From Parvibaculum sp. (GTDB taxonomy: Bacteria > Pseudomonadota > Alphaproteobacteria > Parvibaculales > Parvibaculaceae), in assembly GCA_031291615.1 (NCBI GenBank), contig JARLIS010000058.1:62001-126000 (forward strand): a stretch of 64,000 nucleotides of DNA, read 5' to 3'. The first letter of the stretch is position 1; each line of letters opens with the position of its first letter. Position numbers and translations under genes: made by a program. Below are positions 37,640-47,919 of the stretch, one piece after another. A model generated the notes under the pieces. It saw nothing but the letters and a program-made list of their open reading frames with translations. It was not told the origin of the DNA and searched no databases.

Positions 37640-38890
37640 ATGTTCTGGCGCGTCGGCTTCGAAATCGCGATGGCGCAGCTTCTGAACAGGCGACGGCAGA
37701 CGCTGGTGTCGGTTCTGGGCGTCGCGCTCGGCGTCGGCTTCTTCATCGCCACCGCGAGCATCATGCGCGGCTCGGAGGAGGATTTCGTCGACCGCCTCGT
37801 CAACAACCAGCCGCATATCACCATCAAGGACGAGTTCCGCAATCCGGCGGCGCAACCGCTCTTTCTCGTCTATCCGGAGGGAGCCGTGTCGCTCGCGCAT
37901 ACAAAGCCGCGGGAATATCTGCGCGGCATCAAGAACTACGCCGCGAAGGTGGAGGAACTATCCGCCCGGCCGGGCGTCGTCGCGGAAGCGGCGCTGACCG
38001 GCCAGATCATCGTGCGTTACGCCAACAAGGATTTGAGCGCATCCGTCGCCGGCATCGAACCTGAAAAGGAGATGCAGCTGACGAAGGTCGAGACGGATAT
38101 GAAGGAGGGGAGCCTGTTGCGGCTGCGCACGACCGCCGACGGCATCGTGATCGGGCAGGGCATGGCGACAGAGCTTGGCTTGCATCTCGACGATCTCGCC
38201 ACCGTCATCACGCCTGCGGGCCTCGTGAAGCCGATGAAGGTGGTGGGCATTTTCTACATGGGCAATCTGCTGCTCGACGAGGGGCAGGTCTATGTGCTGC
38301 TCAAGAACGCGCAGGTGCTGCTCGACAAGCCATTCATCGCCAATCAGATCCGCATCAGGCTGCCCGACCCCAATGCGGCGGAAACGGTTGCCGCGCAGCT
38401 TGAAAGCCGATGGAGCTACCGCGCGGATTCCTGGCAGGAGGTCAATCGCGACATTCTCGGCCTCTTCGTCATCCGCAATGCAATCACCTATTCGATCGTC
38501 GGCGCGATCATGGTGGTGGCGTCGTTCGGCATATTCAACATCATCTCGACCGTGGTGATGGAGAAGCGGCGCGACATCGCCATTCTCATGTCGATGGGTT
38601 TCCGCAGCGTCGACATTGAGCGCATCTTTCTCATCCAGGGTGCGCTGGTCGGTGTGCTCGGCATGGTGATCGGCTGGGCGATTGCGCTGGGGCTGTTGCA
38701 ACTCCTCGCATCCATCCGCTTTTCGATTCCCGGCATGACGGACAGGCAAGGCTTCGTACTCGACTACGGGGTCGCCCAGTTTCTTGTCGGCGGATTCTTC
38801 TCGCTGGTGTCTGCGATTGCGGCTGCCTGGTATCCGGCGCGCAAGGCCGCGACGGTGCGGCCCGTCGAGATCATCCGGGGCGCGGCATGA
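37640..38890 (+). CDS. ABC exporter permease, MacB/FtsX type
   Basis: A 416-aa permease with four membrane helices: one near the N-terminus (TLVSVLGVALGVGFFIATA), a large periplasmic domain, then three helices at the C-terminus ending AAWYPARKAATVRPVEIIRG, the typical FtsX-like close. Unlike MacB the ATPase is separate. It starts 4 bases after the adaptor gene. The substrate could be a lipoprotein, antibiotic or peptide. Confidence 0.92.
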   Translation: MFWRVGFEIAMAQLLNRRRQTLVSVLGVALGVGFFIATASIMRGSEEDFVDRLVNNQPHITIKDEFRNPAAQPLFLVYPEGAVSLAHTKPREYLRGIKNYAAKVEELSARPGVVAEAALTGQIIVRYANKDLSASVAGIEPEKEMQLTKVETDMKEGSLLRLRTTADGIVIGQGMATELGLHLDDLATVITPAGLVKPMKVVGIFYMGNLLLDEGQVYVLLKNAQVLLDKPFIANQIRIRLPDPNAAETVAAQLESRWSYRADSWQEVNRDILGLFVIRNAITYSIVGAIMVVASFGIFNIISTVVMEKRRDIAILMSMGFRSVDIERIFLIQGALVGVLGMVIGWAIALGLLQLLASIRFSIPGMTDRQGFVLDYGVAQFLVGGFFSLVSAIAAAWYPARKAATVRPVEIIRGAA

Positions 38891-39582
38891 GCGTGGAGCG
38901 GCCCCTGCTCGAAGCGCGCGGCGTCACCCGCATATTGCCCGCCATCGTACCGGTGACGCTTGTGCATGACATCGACCTCGTTGTGGAGAAGGGCGAATTT
39001 GTGAGCGTCACCGGCCCTTCGGGGTCCGGCAAGTCTTCGCTGCTCTATCTGCTCGGGCTGCTCGACGTGCCGACATCGGGCGAGATATTCATCGACGGCA
39101 TCGCCACATCGGGCCTTGGCGCCGACGCGCTGGCGGCGATCAGGCTCGCCAAGATCGGTTTCGTCTTCCAGTTCCATTTTCTGCTGCCCGAATTCACCGT
39201 CATCGAGAATGTCATGCTGCCGATGCGGCGTCTCGGCGCGCTGACGATGGACGACATCAGGACGCGGGCCGGCGCGCTTCTCAAGGATCTCGACATGTCG
39301 GATCAGGCCGAAAAGCGGCCCGATCAGCTATCGGGCGGGCAGAGGCAGCGCGTCGCCATCGCCCGGGCGCTTGCCAACGATCCTGTGCTCATTCTCGCCG
39401 ATGAGCCCACGGGCAATCTCGACTCGAGGAACAGCAAGATCGTGCAGGAGATTTTCGCCCAGCTCGCGCGCGAGCAGGGGCGCACCGTCATCGCGGTCAC
39501 GCATGAGGAGAGTTTTGCGCGTTCGACGCAGCGCAACGTCTATTTGGTGGATGGACACATCGCCAGGGACGAGCGGCGTTAG
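38887..39582 (+). CDS. ABC exporter ATPase, LolD/MacB type
   Basis: A 231-aa ATPase: Walker A GPSGSGKSSLLYL, Q-loop FVFQFHFLLPEFT, signature LSGGQRQRVAIARAL, Walker B LILADEPTGNLD. The last two motifs are typical of the MacB/LolD/FtsE family. It overlaps the permease stop by 4 bases and completes the MacAB-like unit. Confidence 0.95.
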   Translation: MSVERPLLEARGVTRILPAIVPVTLVHDIDLVVEKGEFVSVTGPSGSGKSSLLYLLGLLDVPTSGEIFIDGIATSGLGADALAAIRLAKIGFVFQFHFLLPEFTVIENVMLPMRRLGALTMDDIRTRAGALLKDLDMSDQAEKRPDQLSGGQRQRVAIARALANDPVLILADEPTGNLDSRNSKIVQEIFAQLAREQGRTVIAVTHEESFARSTQRNVYLVDGHIARDERR

Positions 39583-39585
39583 CGC

Positions 39586-39867
39586 CTACCAGTAAGGTCG
39601 ATAGCCGGGATAGCCGTAGGGCCAGAAGGGCGGCGGCATGGATGCGCGCCGGATCTCCTCGGTGTTCTCCTCCTGCGCGCGGATTTCCTGCAACTTGAGC
39701 AGGCAATTGGCGAAGGCGTCGGTGTTCCTCTTGAAGCCATATCCGTCGCATTGGGCCTCGTCGGCCTGCCGCTGCGCGGCGGCGGCTGCGGCCTGCTGTT
39801 CAGGCGACACGCAGGCGGAACAAGCGAGGAGTAGGGCGGCGGAGGCGATGATTGAGAATGTGCGCAT
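39586..39867 (-). CDS. Small lipoprotein A
   Basis: A 93-aa protein with a lipoprotein signal ending ACSAC at about residue 19. The mature part holds CDGYGFKRNTDAFANCLLK with two cysteines, then a Pro/Tyr-rich tail PPPFWPYGYPGYRPYW. The Cys-containing block is shared with the next upstream gene, so the two are paralogues from a tandem duplication. Function unknown. Confidence 0.75.
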   Translation of the reverse strand: MRTFSIIASAALLLACSACVSPEQQAAAAAAQRQADEAQCDGYGFKRNTDAFANCLLKLQEIRAQEENTEEIRRASMPPPFWPYGYPGYRPYW

Positions 39868-39870
39868 GGC

Positions 39871-40140
39871 TTACAAACCTATGCCGACGCCCAGGCCGAC
39901 GCCGTAGTGCACGTTGGAGCCGCTGTCTTTCGACGCGCGCAACTCGCGCATCTTCAACATGCAATTGCCGAAAGCGTCGGTCCCCTGTTTGAAGCCGAGG
40001 TCGGTGCAGTTCTTGGTATCGGCGGCGTTCTGTCGATCCTGCTCGGCGGCGCGGTCGGCGGCTGTTTCGCAGCCAGCAAGGAAAAGCGGCCCGGCGAGCG
40101 CAAGGCCTCGGACGAGAACATTCAGGGCAGAGCGGGTCAT
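39871..40140 (-). CDS. Small lipoprotein B, paralogue of A
   Basis: An 89-aa protein with lipobox LAGC near residue 24 and the block CTDLGFKQGTDAFGNCMLKM, aligning with lipoprotein A, followed by a Gly-rich end. ATG 40140 is used; a longer start has no signal logic. It lies 3 bases upstream of the sibling gene, so both are surely one transcript. Probably outer-membrane anchored with one disulfide. Confidence 0.75.
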   Translation of the reverse strand: MTRSALNVLVRGLALAGPLFLAGCETAADRAAEQDRQNAADTKNCTDLGFKQGTDAFGNCMLKMRELRASKDSGSNVHYGVGLGVGIGL

Positions 40141-40257
40141 GTCGTCTCCTTTCGCCTGGCGGCGGTACGAGATGCGACAGTCTAACGTCAAAAAAGGTGA
40201 AATCAGGGCAGAATTGCCGTCCCGGGCATTGCGCCCGAGGCGGACTTTCCGCCTGTC

Positions 40258-41433
40258 CTAGCGCGAAAGCTCGCGCATGGCCTTGTCCAGGCCTTCCAGC
40301 GTCAGCGGATACATGCGATCGCCCATGATCTGCTTGATGATCTGGAGAGAGGGCGTGTACTCCCAATGCCGCTCGGGCACGGGGTTGAGCCAGACGGCGC
40401 TTTCATAGATCTGCGCGACGCGCTCAAGCCACAATGCGCCCGCTTCCTCGTTCCAGTGTTCCACCGAGCCGCCCGCATAGGTGATCTCATAGGGGCTCAT
40501 CGTGGCGTCGCCGACGAAGACGACCTTGTAGTCGGCCGGGAATTTGTGGAGCACGTCCCAGGTCGACATCTTCTCGTTGTGGCGGCGGCGATTGTCCTTC
40601 CACACGCCTTCATAGAGGCAGTTGTGGAAGTAGAAATATTCCATGTTCTTGAATTCGGTGCGGGCCGCCGAAAAAAGCTCCTCGCAGAGCTTTATGTGGC
40701 TGTCCATCGAGCCGCCGATATCGAAGAAGACGAGCAGGTTCACCTTGTTGCGGCGCTCCGCCACCATCTTGATGTCGAGATAGCCGTGATGCGCCGTCGA
40801 CTTGATCGTGTCGTCGAGGTCGAGTTCCGTCGGCATGCCTTCGCGGGCGAATTTGCGCAGGCGGCGCAACGCCACCTTGATGTTGCGCGTGCCGAGCTCG
40901 ACCGAGTCGTCGAGGTTCTTGTATTCGCGCTTGTCCCAGACCTTGACCGCCTTGCCGTGGCGGCCTTCCTTCTGGCCGATGCGAACGCCTTCCGGGTTGT
41001 AGCCGTTGGCGCCGAAGGGGGAGGTGCCGGCGGTGCCGATCATCTTGTTCCCGCCTTCGTGGCGCTTCTTCTGTTCTTCCAGACGCTGCTTCAGCGTCTC
41101 CATGATCTTTTCCCAGCCGCCGAGCTTTTCGATCTCGGCCTTTTCCTCTTCGGTCAGGAACTTCTCGGTGAGCGCCTTCAGCCATTCCTCGGGAAGCTGC
41201 GTTTCGTGGCCTTCAGTCACGAGGTCGAGGCCCTTGAAGACGTGGCCGAACACCTGATCGAACTTGTCGAGGTTGCGTTCGTCCTTCACCAGCGAGGCAC
41301 GGGAGAGGAAATAGAAATCCTCCACCTTGCGCTCGATGACGTCGGAATCCATCGCCTCCAGCAGCATGAGGTATTCACGCAGCGAGACGGGGACGTTGGC
41401 CTTTTTCAGCTCATGGAAGAAGTGGACGAACAT
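40258..41433 (-). CDS. CoxE-like VWA-domain protein
   Basis: A 391-aa cytoplasmic protein with a C-terminal von Willebrand A-type domain whose MIDAS begins LVFFDIGGSMDSHIKLCEEL (Asp-x-Gly-x-Ser). The N-terminal helical region (FFHELKKANVPVSLREYLMLLEAM) is the CoxE/YehP-like form. CoxE proteins partner with MoxR ATPases to mature metalloenzymes or complexes. The MoxR gene lies 25 bases upstream on the same strand. Confidence 0.92.
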   Translation of the reverse strand: MFVHFFHELKKANVPVSLREYLMLLEAMDSDVIERKVEDFYFLSRASLVKDERNLDKFDQVFGHVFKGLDLVTEGHETQLPEEWLKALTEKFLTEEEKAEIEKLGGWEKIMETLKQRLEEQKKRHEGGNKMIGTAGTSPFGANGYNPEGVRIGQKEGRHGKAVKVWDKREYKNLDDSVELGTRNIKVALRRLRKFAREGMPTELDLDDTIKSTAHHGYLDIKMVAERRNKVNLLVFFDIGGSMDSHIKLCEELFSAARTEFKNMEYFYFHNCLYEGVWKDNRRRHNEKMSTWDVLHKFPADYKVVFVGDATMSPYEITYAGGSVEHWNEEAGALWLERVAQIYESAVWLNPVPERHWEYTPSLQIIKQIMGDRMYPLTLEGLDKAMRELSR

Positions 41434-41458
41434 GGGCGGCCTCTTTCTCGGCTGAAGA

Positions 41459-42304
<846 letters not shown>

Positions 42305-42537
42305 GGACGGAACTCTCTTTTTTGAAAGGCGCGGCGAGGCGTTTCCCGGCCCCGCATGGCAATGGCGGATTTGGTCCGAAACTAGGGCCTCGCCCCTGGA
42401 GGTTCAAGAAAAAGGCCGCGCCGTGCTGATCGCAAACGAGCAGGGGGGCGGCAAATCCTGCCGGGCAAAGGGCCGAATATATCCTTAGCGAAAGCTTAAC
42501 ATACGTGTAACTAATTGATTTTATTAAATATTTTCTA

Positions 42538-42553
42538 TGGCCCGCTCTTTGCT
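42538..42553 (+). promoter_or_regulatory. Sigma-54 promoter of flgE
   Basis: TGGCCCG-CTCT-TTGCT matches the -24/-12 consensus TGGCACG-N4-TTGCW at every core position (GG and GC correctly spaced), 53 bases before flgE. This fits sigma-54/FlbD control of hook genes in Caulobacter-type hierarchies. Elsewhere in the 42305-42605 spacer a partial CtrA-like TTAA-N7-GTAAC occurs at 42496. Confidence 0.85.
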
Positions 42554-42605
42554 CCCCTTGGTCCAATCATTCGTGCCGTCTGGGCACTAGCATGGAGAGA
42601 AGGCC

Positions 42606-44024
42606 ATGAGTTTCTTTGGGTCGATGACAACCGCCATCACGGGCATCTCGGCACAGTCGAGCGCGCTCGGCTATATCGCGGACAACATCGCGAACAGCCA
42701 GACCACCGGGTTCAAGCGGACGGACGCCAGCTTCTACGACATCGTGACGGCGTCTTCGTCGACTTTCAGTCAGCCCGGCGCCGTCATCGCCAAGCCGTCC
42801 TACACCAACAATGTGCAGGGCTCTGTCGATGCTTCGCAGGTATCGACGAACATGGCGATCAACGGCGACGGCTTCTTCATCGTTTCCCAGAGGGTGGCCA
42901 CCGCCGACAACAACCCCGTGTTCCAGAACGTCAATTACTACACCCGGCGCGGCGACTTCACGATGGACAGCAACGGCTACCTCGTGAACGGCGGAGGTTA
43001 TTACCTTCAGGGACTGGCAATCGACCCCGTGACGAACAATCCCATCGGCGGAACGCCGACCGTGATGCAGGTCAATAACAGCTTCCTCAACGCCAAGGCG
43101 ACGGCGACGATCACCTATACCGCGAACCTGCCTTCCTATCCCCAGACGGCGAATTCGCAGACCACGGTGCCGGGCAGCGAACTTCTCGAAACGGCGGCCG
43201 AAGCTGCGTCCGCGACGCCTCCCTTCCACAATAATCCGGCGGGCACTGGCGCGGGGAACGGCATCGTTCAGGCGCAGGATTCGCAGGCATTCCTCGATCG
43301 TTCGGTCACGGGCGGCGCCATCACCGCCTATGACGCGCAGGGCAATCCGGTCAACGTCCAGTTGCGCTGGGCGAAGACCGACAATGCGGCCGGAGACGGC
43401 GGCACGACGGCGGGCGATACCTGGCATCTTTTCTATCAGTCGGACTCAAACGCGACGGGCACGGCCGCGCAATGGACCGATGTCGGTCAGGCATACACGT
43501 TCAATGCGCAGGGTCAGATGTCCCCGGCGGTTACCTCGACGACCATTTCCAATCTGACCGTCAACAACGTCAATCTCGGCAATGTGACGCTCTATCACGG
43601 GGCCGGAAACGTTACGGAATTTGCGAATCCGAACGGCACCGTCACGGTCAACAGCATCAACCAGGACGGCTACGCGTCCGGTCAGCTGAACAGCGTGTCG
43701 GTTTCGACCAATGGCCGCGTCACCGGCACCTATACGAACGGCAAGACGATTGACCTCTTCCAGATTTCGCTCGCCAAATTCAACAATCCCGACGGTCTGC
43801 AGAAGATGAGCGGTACGGCGTTTGCGGCGACGCAGGAGTCCGGTCAGCCCATCGTCGGCGGCGCGACCGGCAGCGTCACGCCCCAGGCTCTCGAAGCGTC
43901 GAACGTCGACCTGTCGGATGAGTTTTCCAAGCTCATCATCGCGCAGCAGGCCTATACGGCGGGCACGCGCATCATCACGACGTCGGATCAGCTGATCCAG
44001 GAAACGTTGAATATGAAGCACTGA
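42606..44024 (+). CDS. flgE: Flagellar hook protein FlgE
   Basis: A 472-aa hook subunit with the rod/hook N-terminus SALGYIADNIANSQTTGFKR and the C-terminal motif EASNVDLSDEFSKLIIAQQAY. The central variable part is long. Secreted by the flagellar export apparatus and polymerised at the cell surface. ATG 42606 follows GAGAGAAGG and a sigma-54 promoter. flgK and flgL follow in the same direction. Confidence 0.95.
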   Translation: MSFFGSMTTAITGISAQSSALGYIADNIANSQTTGFKRTDASFYDIVTASSSTFSQPGAVIAKPSYTNNVQGSVDASQVSTNMAINGDGFFIVSQRVATADNNPVFQNVNYYTRRGDFTMDSNGYLVNGGGYYLQGLAIDPVTNNPIGGTPTVMQVNNSFLNAKATATITYTANLPSYPQTANSQTTVPGSELLETAAEAASATPPFHNNPAGTGAGNGIVQAQDSQAFLDRSVTGGAITAYDAQGNPVNVQLRWAKTDNAAGDGGTTAGDTWHLFYQSDSNATGTAAQWTDVGQAYTFNAQGQMSPAVTSTTISNLTVNNVNLGNVTLYHGAGNVTEFANPNGTVTVNSINQDGYASGQLNSVSVSTNGRVTGTYTNGKTIDLFQISLAKFNNPDGLQKMSGTAFAATQESGQPIVGGATGSVTPQALEASNVDLSDEFSKLIIAQQAYTAGTRIITTSDQLIQETLNMKH

Positions 44025-44063
44025 CGTTAGCGGATGAATTTTACGTCACTCAGGTAGAGCAGT

Positions 44064-45977
44064 ATGAGCCTTTCTTCAGCCATCGGCAGCGCCATCGGCG
44101 GCCTCAACGCAAGTCAGGCCGGGCTCGACATCGTTTCGCGCAACATCGCGAACGCGAATACGCCTGGGTATACGTCGAAAACGCTACAGGTTCAGAACGT
44201 CATTGCCGGCGGCGTCGGCATCGGCGTTCAGGTGCTTGCCGCGACGCGGAACGTGGATACGTTTCTCCAGCAGCAGCTCAATTCGGAATCCGCCACGACC
44301 CAGCAGCTGAATGTCTATTCCAATTTCCTCGGACAACTGGTTCAGACATTCGGGACGCCGGACAGCAACAGCTCCGTTGCCGCTTCGGTGACAGCGCTCG
44401 AAACGAACATGCAGGCCGTGGCGACTACGCCGGACGATTCCGCGGCACGGCAGACCTTGCTCAACTCCGCCAGCAACCTCGCCTCGCAGCTCAATTCCAT
44501 GAGCTCCCAGATACAGGGGTTGCGGTCCCAGGCCGAAAGCAACATTGCAACCGCGGTCGGTCAGGCCAATACGGCGCTTCAGTCTATCGCCAAGCTCAAC
44601 TCCCAGATCGCGCAGGGCAGCGCGGCGGGGCAGTCCGTCGCCGATTTGCAGGATATTCGGGATACGGCGGTTGCCACGCTCTCCCAGCTCATGGGCGTCA
44701 AGACGTTGACGCATAGCGACGGCACGATCGCTGTCTTCACGACGGGCGGGCAGCTGCTGCTCGACAAATCGCCGGTCACGCTGTCCTTCGACCAGCACAC
44801 GAACATGGATGCGTCGTCGAGCTACAGCACCGACCCGTCGCAGCGCACCGTCGGCACGATCACATTGCAGAACGGCAATTCCGCAATCGATCTGATTGCG
44901 TCGGGGGCGATCCGTTCCGGGTCGATTGCCGGATACGTAGCGATGCGCGATCAGGTTCTGCCGCAGGCGCAGAGCCAGCTCGACGAACTTGCAGCCAAGC
45001 TCGCGCTCTCTCTTTCGACGGATACGGTTCAGGGCACGGCCGCTTCGGCATCGTCCGGCACTGGCACGGGCTTCAACGTCGACGCCAGCTCCTTCGTCGC
45101 CGGAAACACGACGGGTGCGACGGGAACGAGCATCAACTTCACCTATACCGACGGCGCGGGCACGCATAACGTGTCGGTCGTTCCGGTCAGCGATCCCTCC
45201 TTGCTGCCTTTGCCGAACTCGGCGTCGGGTTCGGGCAATTCGACGCTCGGCGTCTATGTCGATCCGAATGCGACGGCCAGCGCGCAGATGGCGAGCATTG
45301 CGAGCGCAATCCAGACGACCTATCCGGGGCTCGCCGTCTCCAATCCCAGCGGCAACACGCTGCAAATACTCGACGATGGCACGGGCACCGCCAGGGTCAA
45401 TTCGGCGACGGCGACGGTTGTCGAAAACGCCTCGACGATGAATAACGGCGTCGGCACGGGGCTTTCGCTTTTCGTCGACGGCAGCGGCCAGAAGACCTTC
45501 ACCGGGGCCCTCGGCAACCCACCGCAGACGCTCGGCTTTGCGGCTCGCATTCAGGTCAATTCGCTGGTCCAGGCGGACAGCACGAACCTTGTCGTCTATC
45601 AGACGAATCCGCAGACCGCGATCGGCGACGATACCCGACCGAACGACCTGCTGAACCGTCTTACGGATTCGACACGCACCTATTCCGCGACGACCGGCAT
45701 CGGCAGCGCCGGCACGCCCTATGCCGGGTCGATCGACGCCTTCGCGCGGCAGATTGTTTCCTATCAGTCGACCCAGGCCGGCAATGCGAGCAGCAATTAC
45801 ACGACGCAAAAGGTCGTCTCGGACTCGTTGCAGTCGACGATGGACAGCGCCACGGGCGTGAATATCGACAATGAAATGTCGAACCTCATCGTGTTGCAGA
45901 ACGCCTATTCGGCGAATGCGCGCGTCATCGACACCGTCAAAAATCTTTTTGATGTCCTCCTGAGCATCGGACGCTGA
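44064..45977 (+). CDS. flgK: Hook-associated protein 1, FlgK
   Basis: A 637-aa protein with the axial N-terminal motif GLDIVSRNIANANTPGYTSK and a C-terminal NIDNEMSNLIVLQNAYSANARV helix. It joins hook and filament. Alphaproteobacterial FlgK with an expanded Ser/Thr-rich centre, including TFTGALGNPPQTLGFAARI before the C-terminal coil. It starts 39 bases after flgE and ends 2 bases before flgL, so one operon. Confidence 0.93.
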   Translation: MSLSSAIGSAIGGLNASQAGLDIVSRNIANANTPGYTSKTLQVQNVIAGGVGIGVQVLAATRNVDTFLQQQLNSESATTQQLNVYSNFLGQLVQTFGTPDSNSSVAASVTALETNMQAVATTPDDSAARQTLLNSASNLASQLNSMSSQIQGLRSQAESNIATAVGQANTALQSIAKLNSQIAQGSAAGQSVADLQDIRDTAVATLSQLMGVKTLTHSDGTIAVFTTGGQLLLDKSPVTLSFDQHTNMDASSSYSTDPSQRTVGTITLQNGNSAIDLIASGAIRSGSIAGYVAMRDQVLPQAQSQLDELAAKLALSLSTDTVQGTAASASSGTGTGFNVDASSFVAGNTTGATGTSINFTYTDGAGTHNVSVVPVSDPSLLPLPNSASGSGNSTLGVYVDPNATASAQMASIASAIQTTYPGLAVSNPSGNTLQILDDGTGTARVNSATATVVENASTMNNGVGTGLSLFVDGSGQKTFTGALGNPPQTLGFAARIQVNSLVQADSTNLVVYQTNPQTAIGDDTRPNDLLNRLTDSTRTYSATTGIGSAGTPYAGSIDAFARQIVSYQSTQAGNASSNYTTQKVVSDSLQSTMDSATGVNIDNEMSNLIVLQNAYSANARVIDTVKNLFDVLLSIGR

Positions 45978-45979
45978 TC

Positions 45980-47470
45980 ATGCAGATTTCTTCCTATTCC
46001 AATTCCGTCACGATGAAGTCGGCCATCGGCAACATCCAGCAGCAGCTCGCGGATCTTCAGCGACAGCTTACGACCGGCTACAAGGCCAACAGCTTTTCGC
46101 AGCTTGGCACGTCGACGAGCCTCGTTCTGGCGCTGAACAATCAGGTCGATCAGTCCAACAGCTATCTCTCGACGATCAACGCGACCCAGTTGCGGATACA
46201 GACCTCGTCGAATGTGATGTCGAGCCTCAACACCATCGCGTCGAGCCTCCAGACGGGCGGCCTCTCGGGCGCCTTCAATCTGACGTCGAATGCCGGCACG
46301 CAGACGAGCCTGCAAGAGACGGCCGGTTCCTATCTCAGCCAGATCACCAGCATGCTCAACGAGAACGTGGCCGATCGCCAGCTCTTCGGCGGCAAGAACA
46401 CGCAGACGCCGCCCGTCGTATCGCCGAGCCTGATGCTGAACGGCGATACCACCCATGCCGGCCTCACGACCCTTATCGCCCAGCGCAACCAGGCGGACCT
46501 TGGCGCGACGGGCACGGGACGGCTGACCGTTTCGTCTCCCGCGAGCGGCTCGGTCGCCGTCACGGAAGATGCCGGCATTTTCGGCTTCAAGCTGAGCAAT
46601 GTCAGTTCGTCGTTGACGGGCGCGACGGTGACGCCGCCGAGCGGCTCTCCGGCTTCGCTCAATGTCGCCTTCGGCGCGACATTGCCGGCGAATGGCGACA
46701 GCATCTCGATGGACCTGAAGCTGCCGGACGGCACGACGACGACGATCAAACTGACCGCGACCTCGACAAGCCCGGCAGGGGCGGGTCAGTTCACCATCGG
46801 CGCCGATGCGGCGACCACGGCCGCCAATTTCCAGGCCGCGCTCGGCACCTCGATCCAGACCGAGGCGAAGACGACCCTGACGGCGGCTTCCGCGGTACAG
46901 GCGAGCAACGAGTTCTTTTCCAATCCGCCTCTGCGCGTTGCGGGCACGCCGCTGACCTCGGCGACCGGCCTTCAGAACGGCACGCCTAACGACACCGTGA
47001 TCTGGTATCAGGGCGACACCAGCCAGCCGGCCGGCAACAATTTCGTTTCGACGATCGGCAGCGGCCAGCAGGTGTCATATGGGGCGAGGGCGGATCAGAC
47101 CGCTATCAGCACTCTGGTGAAGACGGCGGCGCTGCTTTCGGCCGTGCAATATTCATCGTCCGATCCGAATGCGGCCGCGTCCTATGCGGCGCTGACGCAG
47201 AGGACATCGACGGCGCTCACCTATACCAACACCCAGTCGCTTCAGGACATTGCGACCGATCTCGGATTGAAGTCGGCCAATCTGACCGCGGCGACGAGCA
47301 ATCTCAAGACGCAGGTGTCGACGAGCCAGTCCCTGCTCGCCAACAACATCAATTCCGACGACACCACGGTTGCGACGCAGCTCAGCGCGCTCATGACGCA
47401 GCTTCAGGCGAGCTATCAGGTGACGGCAACCTTGTCGAAACTCTCGCTTGCGACTTATCTGCCGGCTTAA
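45980..47470 (+). CDS. flgL: FlgL-type hook-filament junction protein
   Basis: A 496-aa flagellin-fold protein: the N-terminus (LADLQRQLTTGYKANSFSQLG) and C-terminus (SQSLLANNINSDDTTVATQLSALM, read in pieces) form the D0/D1 coiled coils, while the centre is a variable Thr/Ser-rich domain. It is longer than enteric FlgL (about 317 aa). Position after flgK identifies it as FlgL rather than a filament flagellin. A strong terminator follows. Confidence 0.88.
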   Translation: MQISSYSNSVTMKSAIGNIQQQLADLQRQLTTGYKANSFSQLGTSTSLVLALNNQVDQSNSYLSTINATQLRIQTSSNVMSSLNTIASSLQTGGLSGAFNLTSNAGTQTSLQETAGSYLSQITSMLNENVADRQLFGGKNTQTPPVVSPSLMLNGDTTHAGLTTLIAQRNQADLGATGTGRLTVSSPASGSVAVTEDAGIFGFKLSNVSSSLTGATVTPPSGSPASLNVAFGATLPANGDSISMDLKLPDGTTTTIKLTATSTSPAGAGQFTIGADAATTAANFQAALGTSIQTEAKTTLTAASAVQASNEFFSNPPLRVAGTPLTSATGLQNGTPNDTVIWYQGDTSQPAGNNFVSTIGSGQQVSYGARADQTAISTLVKTAALLSAVQYSSSDPNAAASYAALTQRTSTALTYTNTQSLQDIATDLGLKSANLTAATSNLKTQVSTSQSLLANNINSDDTTVATQLSALMTQLQASYQVTATLSKLSLATYLPA

Positions 47471-47487
47471 GAGGCCGCGCTGAACGG

Positions 47488-47518
47488 AAAAAGGGACCCG
47501 ACAAAGGGTCCCTTTTTT
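47488..47518 (+). terminator. Terminator of the flgE-flgK-flgL operon
   Basis: AAGGGACCC (47491-47499) and GGGTCCCTT (47506-47514) make a perfect 9-bp stem with loop GACAAA, flanked by an A-run and a T-run (TTTTTT). It acts on the plus strand and, with the A-run, potentially for flaF on the minus strand. Confidence 0.93.
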
Positions 47519-47544
47519 CATGTCCGGCCTTCGCCGCGCCGGGC

Positions 47545-47919
47545 TCAGGCGGGTTTTTGCAGCAGGCCGGCGGCGATGTTTCGATTGATGTTGATGAGCA
47601 CGTCCAGCATGTCCGGCGCCGGGCTTATTTCGACATTGATCGTGTGCTTGAAAATGAAGACGGCCAGATTAGCGAGGTTCTGCCTGATTTCGCGCGGAAG
47701 AGGATTGCTCTCTTCCACGACGGAGGTGGCGTAGATCGTCCAGATTTTCCGATTGTAGAGCAGGGCGGCGGAAAGTTCCTTGCGGTTGCCGTCCGCCCAT
47801 TCGTCGCGGATGCGCTGAAAACGCCCGGCGGCTTTCAGCAGAATCGAGGCGTCGAATTCGCGCGGATCGACGACGGTGCTTTTGGCAACCTGGGAATATG
47901 CTTCATGGGGCCGCTGCAT
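47545..47919 (-). CDS. flaF: Flagellar regulator FlaF
   Basis: A 124-aa helical protein beginning MQRPHEAYSQVAKST with FDASILLKAAGRFQRIRDEW, characteristic of FlaF. In Caulobacter FlaF promotes flagellin translation or secretion, opposing FlbT. Its 5' end overlaps flbT by 17 bases, a conserved alphaproteobacterial arrangement. Confidence 0.93.
   Translation of the reverse strand: MQRPHEAYSQVAKSTVVDPREFDASILLKAAGRFQRIRDEWADGNRKELSAALLYNRKIWTIYATSVVEESNPLPREIRQNLANLAVFIFKHTINVEISPAPDMLDVLININRNIAAGLLQKPA

Noticed and set aside
42496..42511. Possible CtrA box TTAA-N7-GTAAC upstream of flgE
   Set aside because: One mismatch in the second half-site, and a much better sigma-54 promoter lies downstream; too weak to list.
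44184..45809. 541-aa minus-strand open frame opposite flgK
   Set aside because: Arg-rich shadow frame; flgK has conserved ends and operon context.
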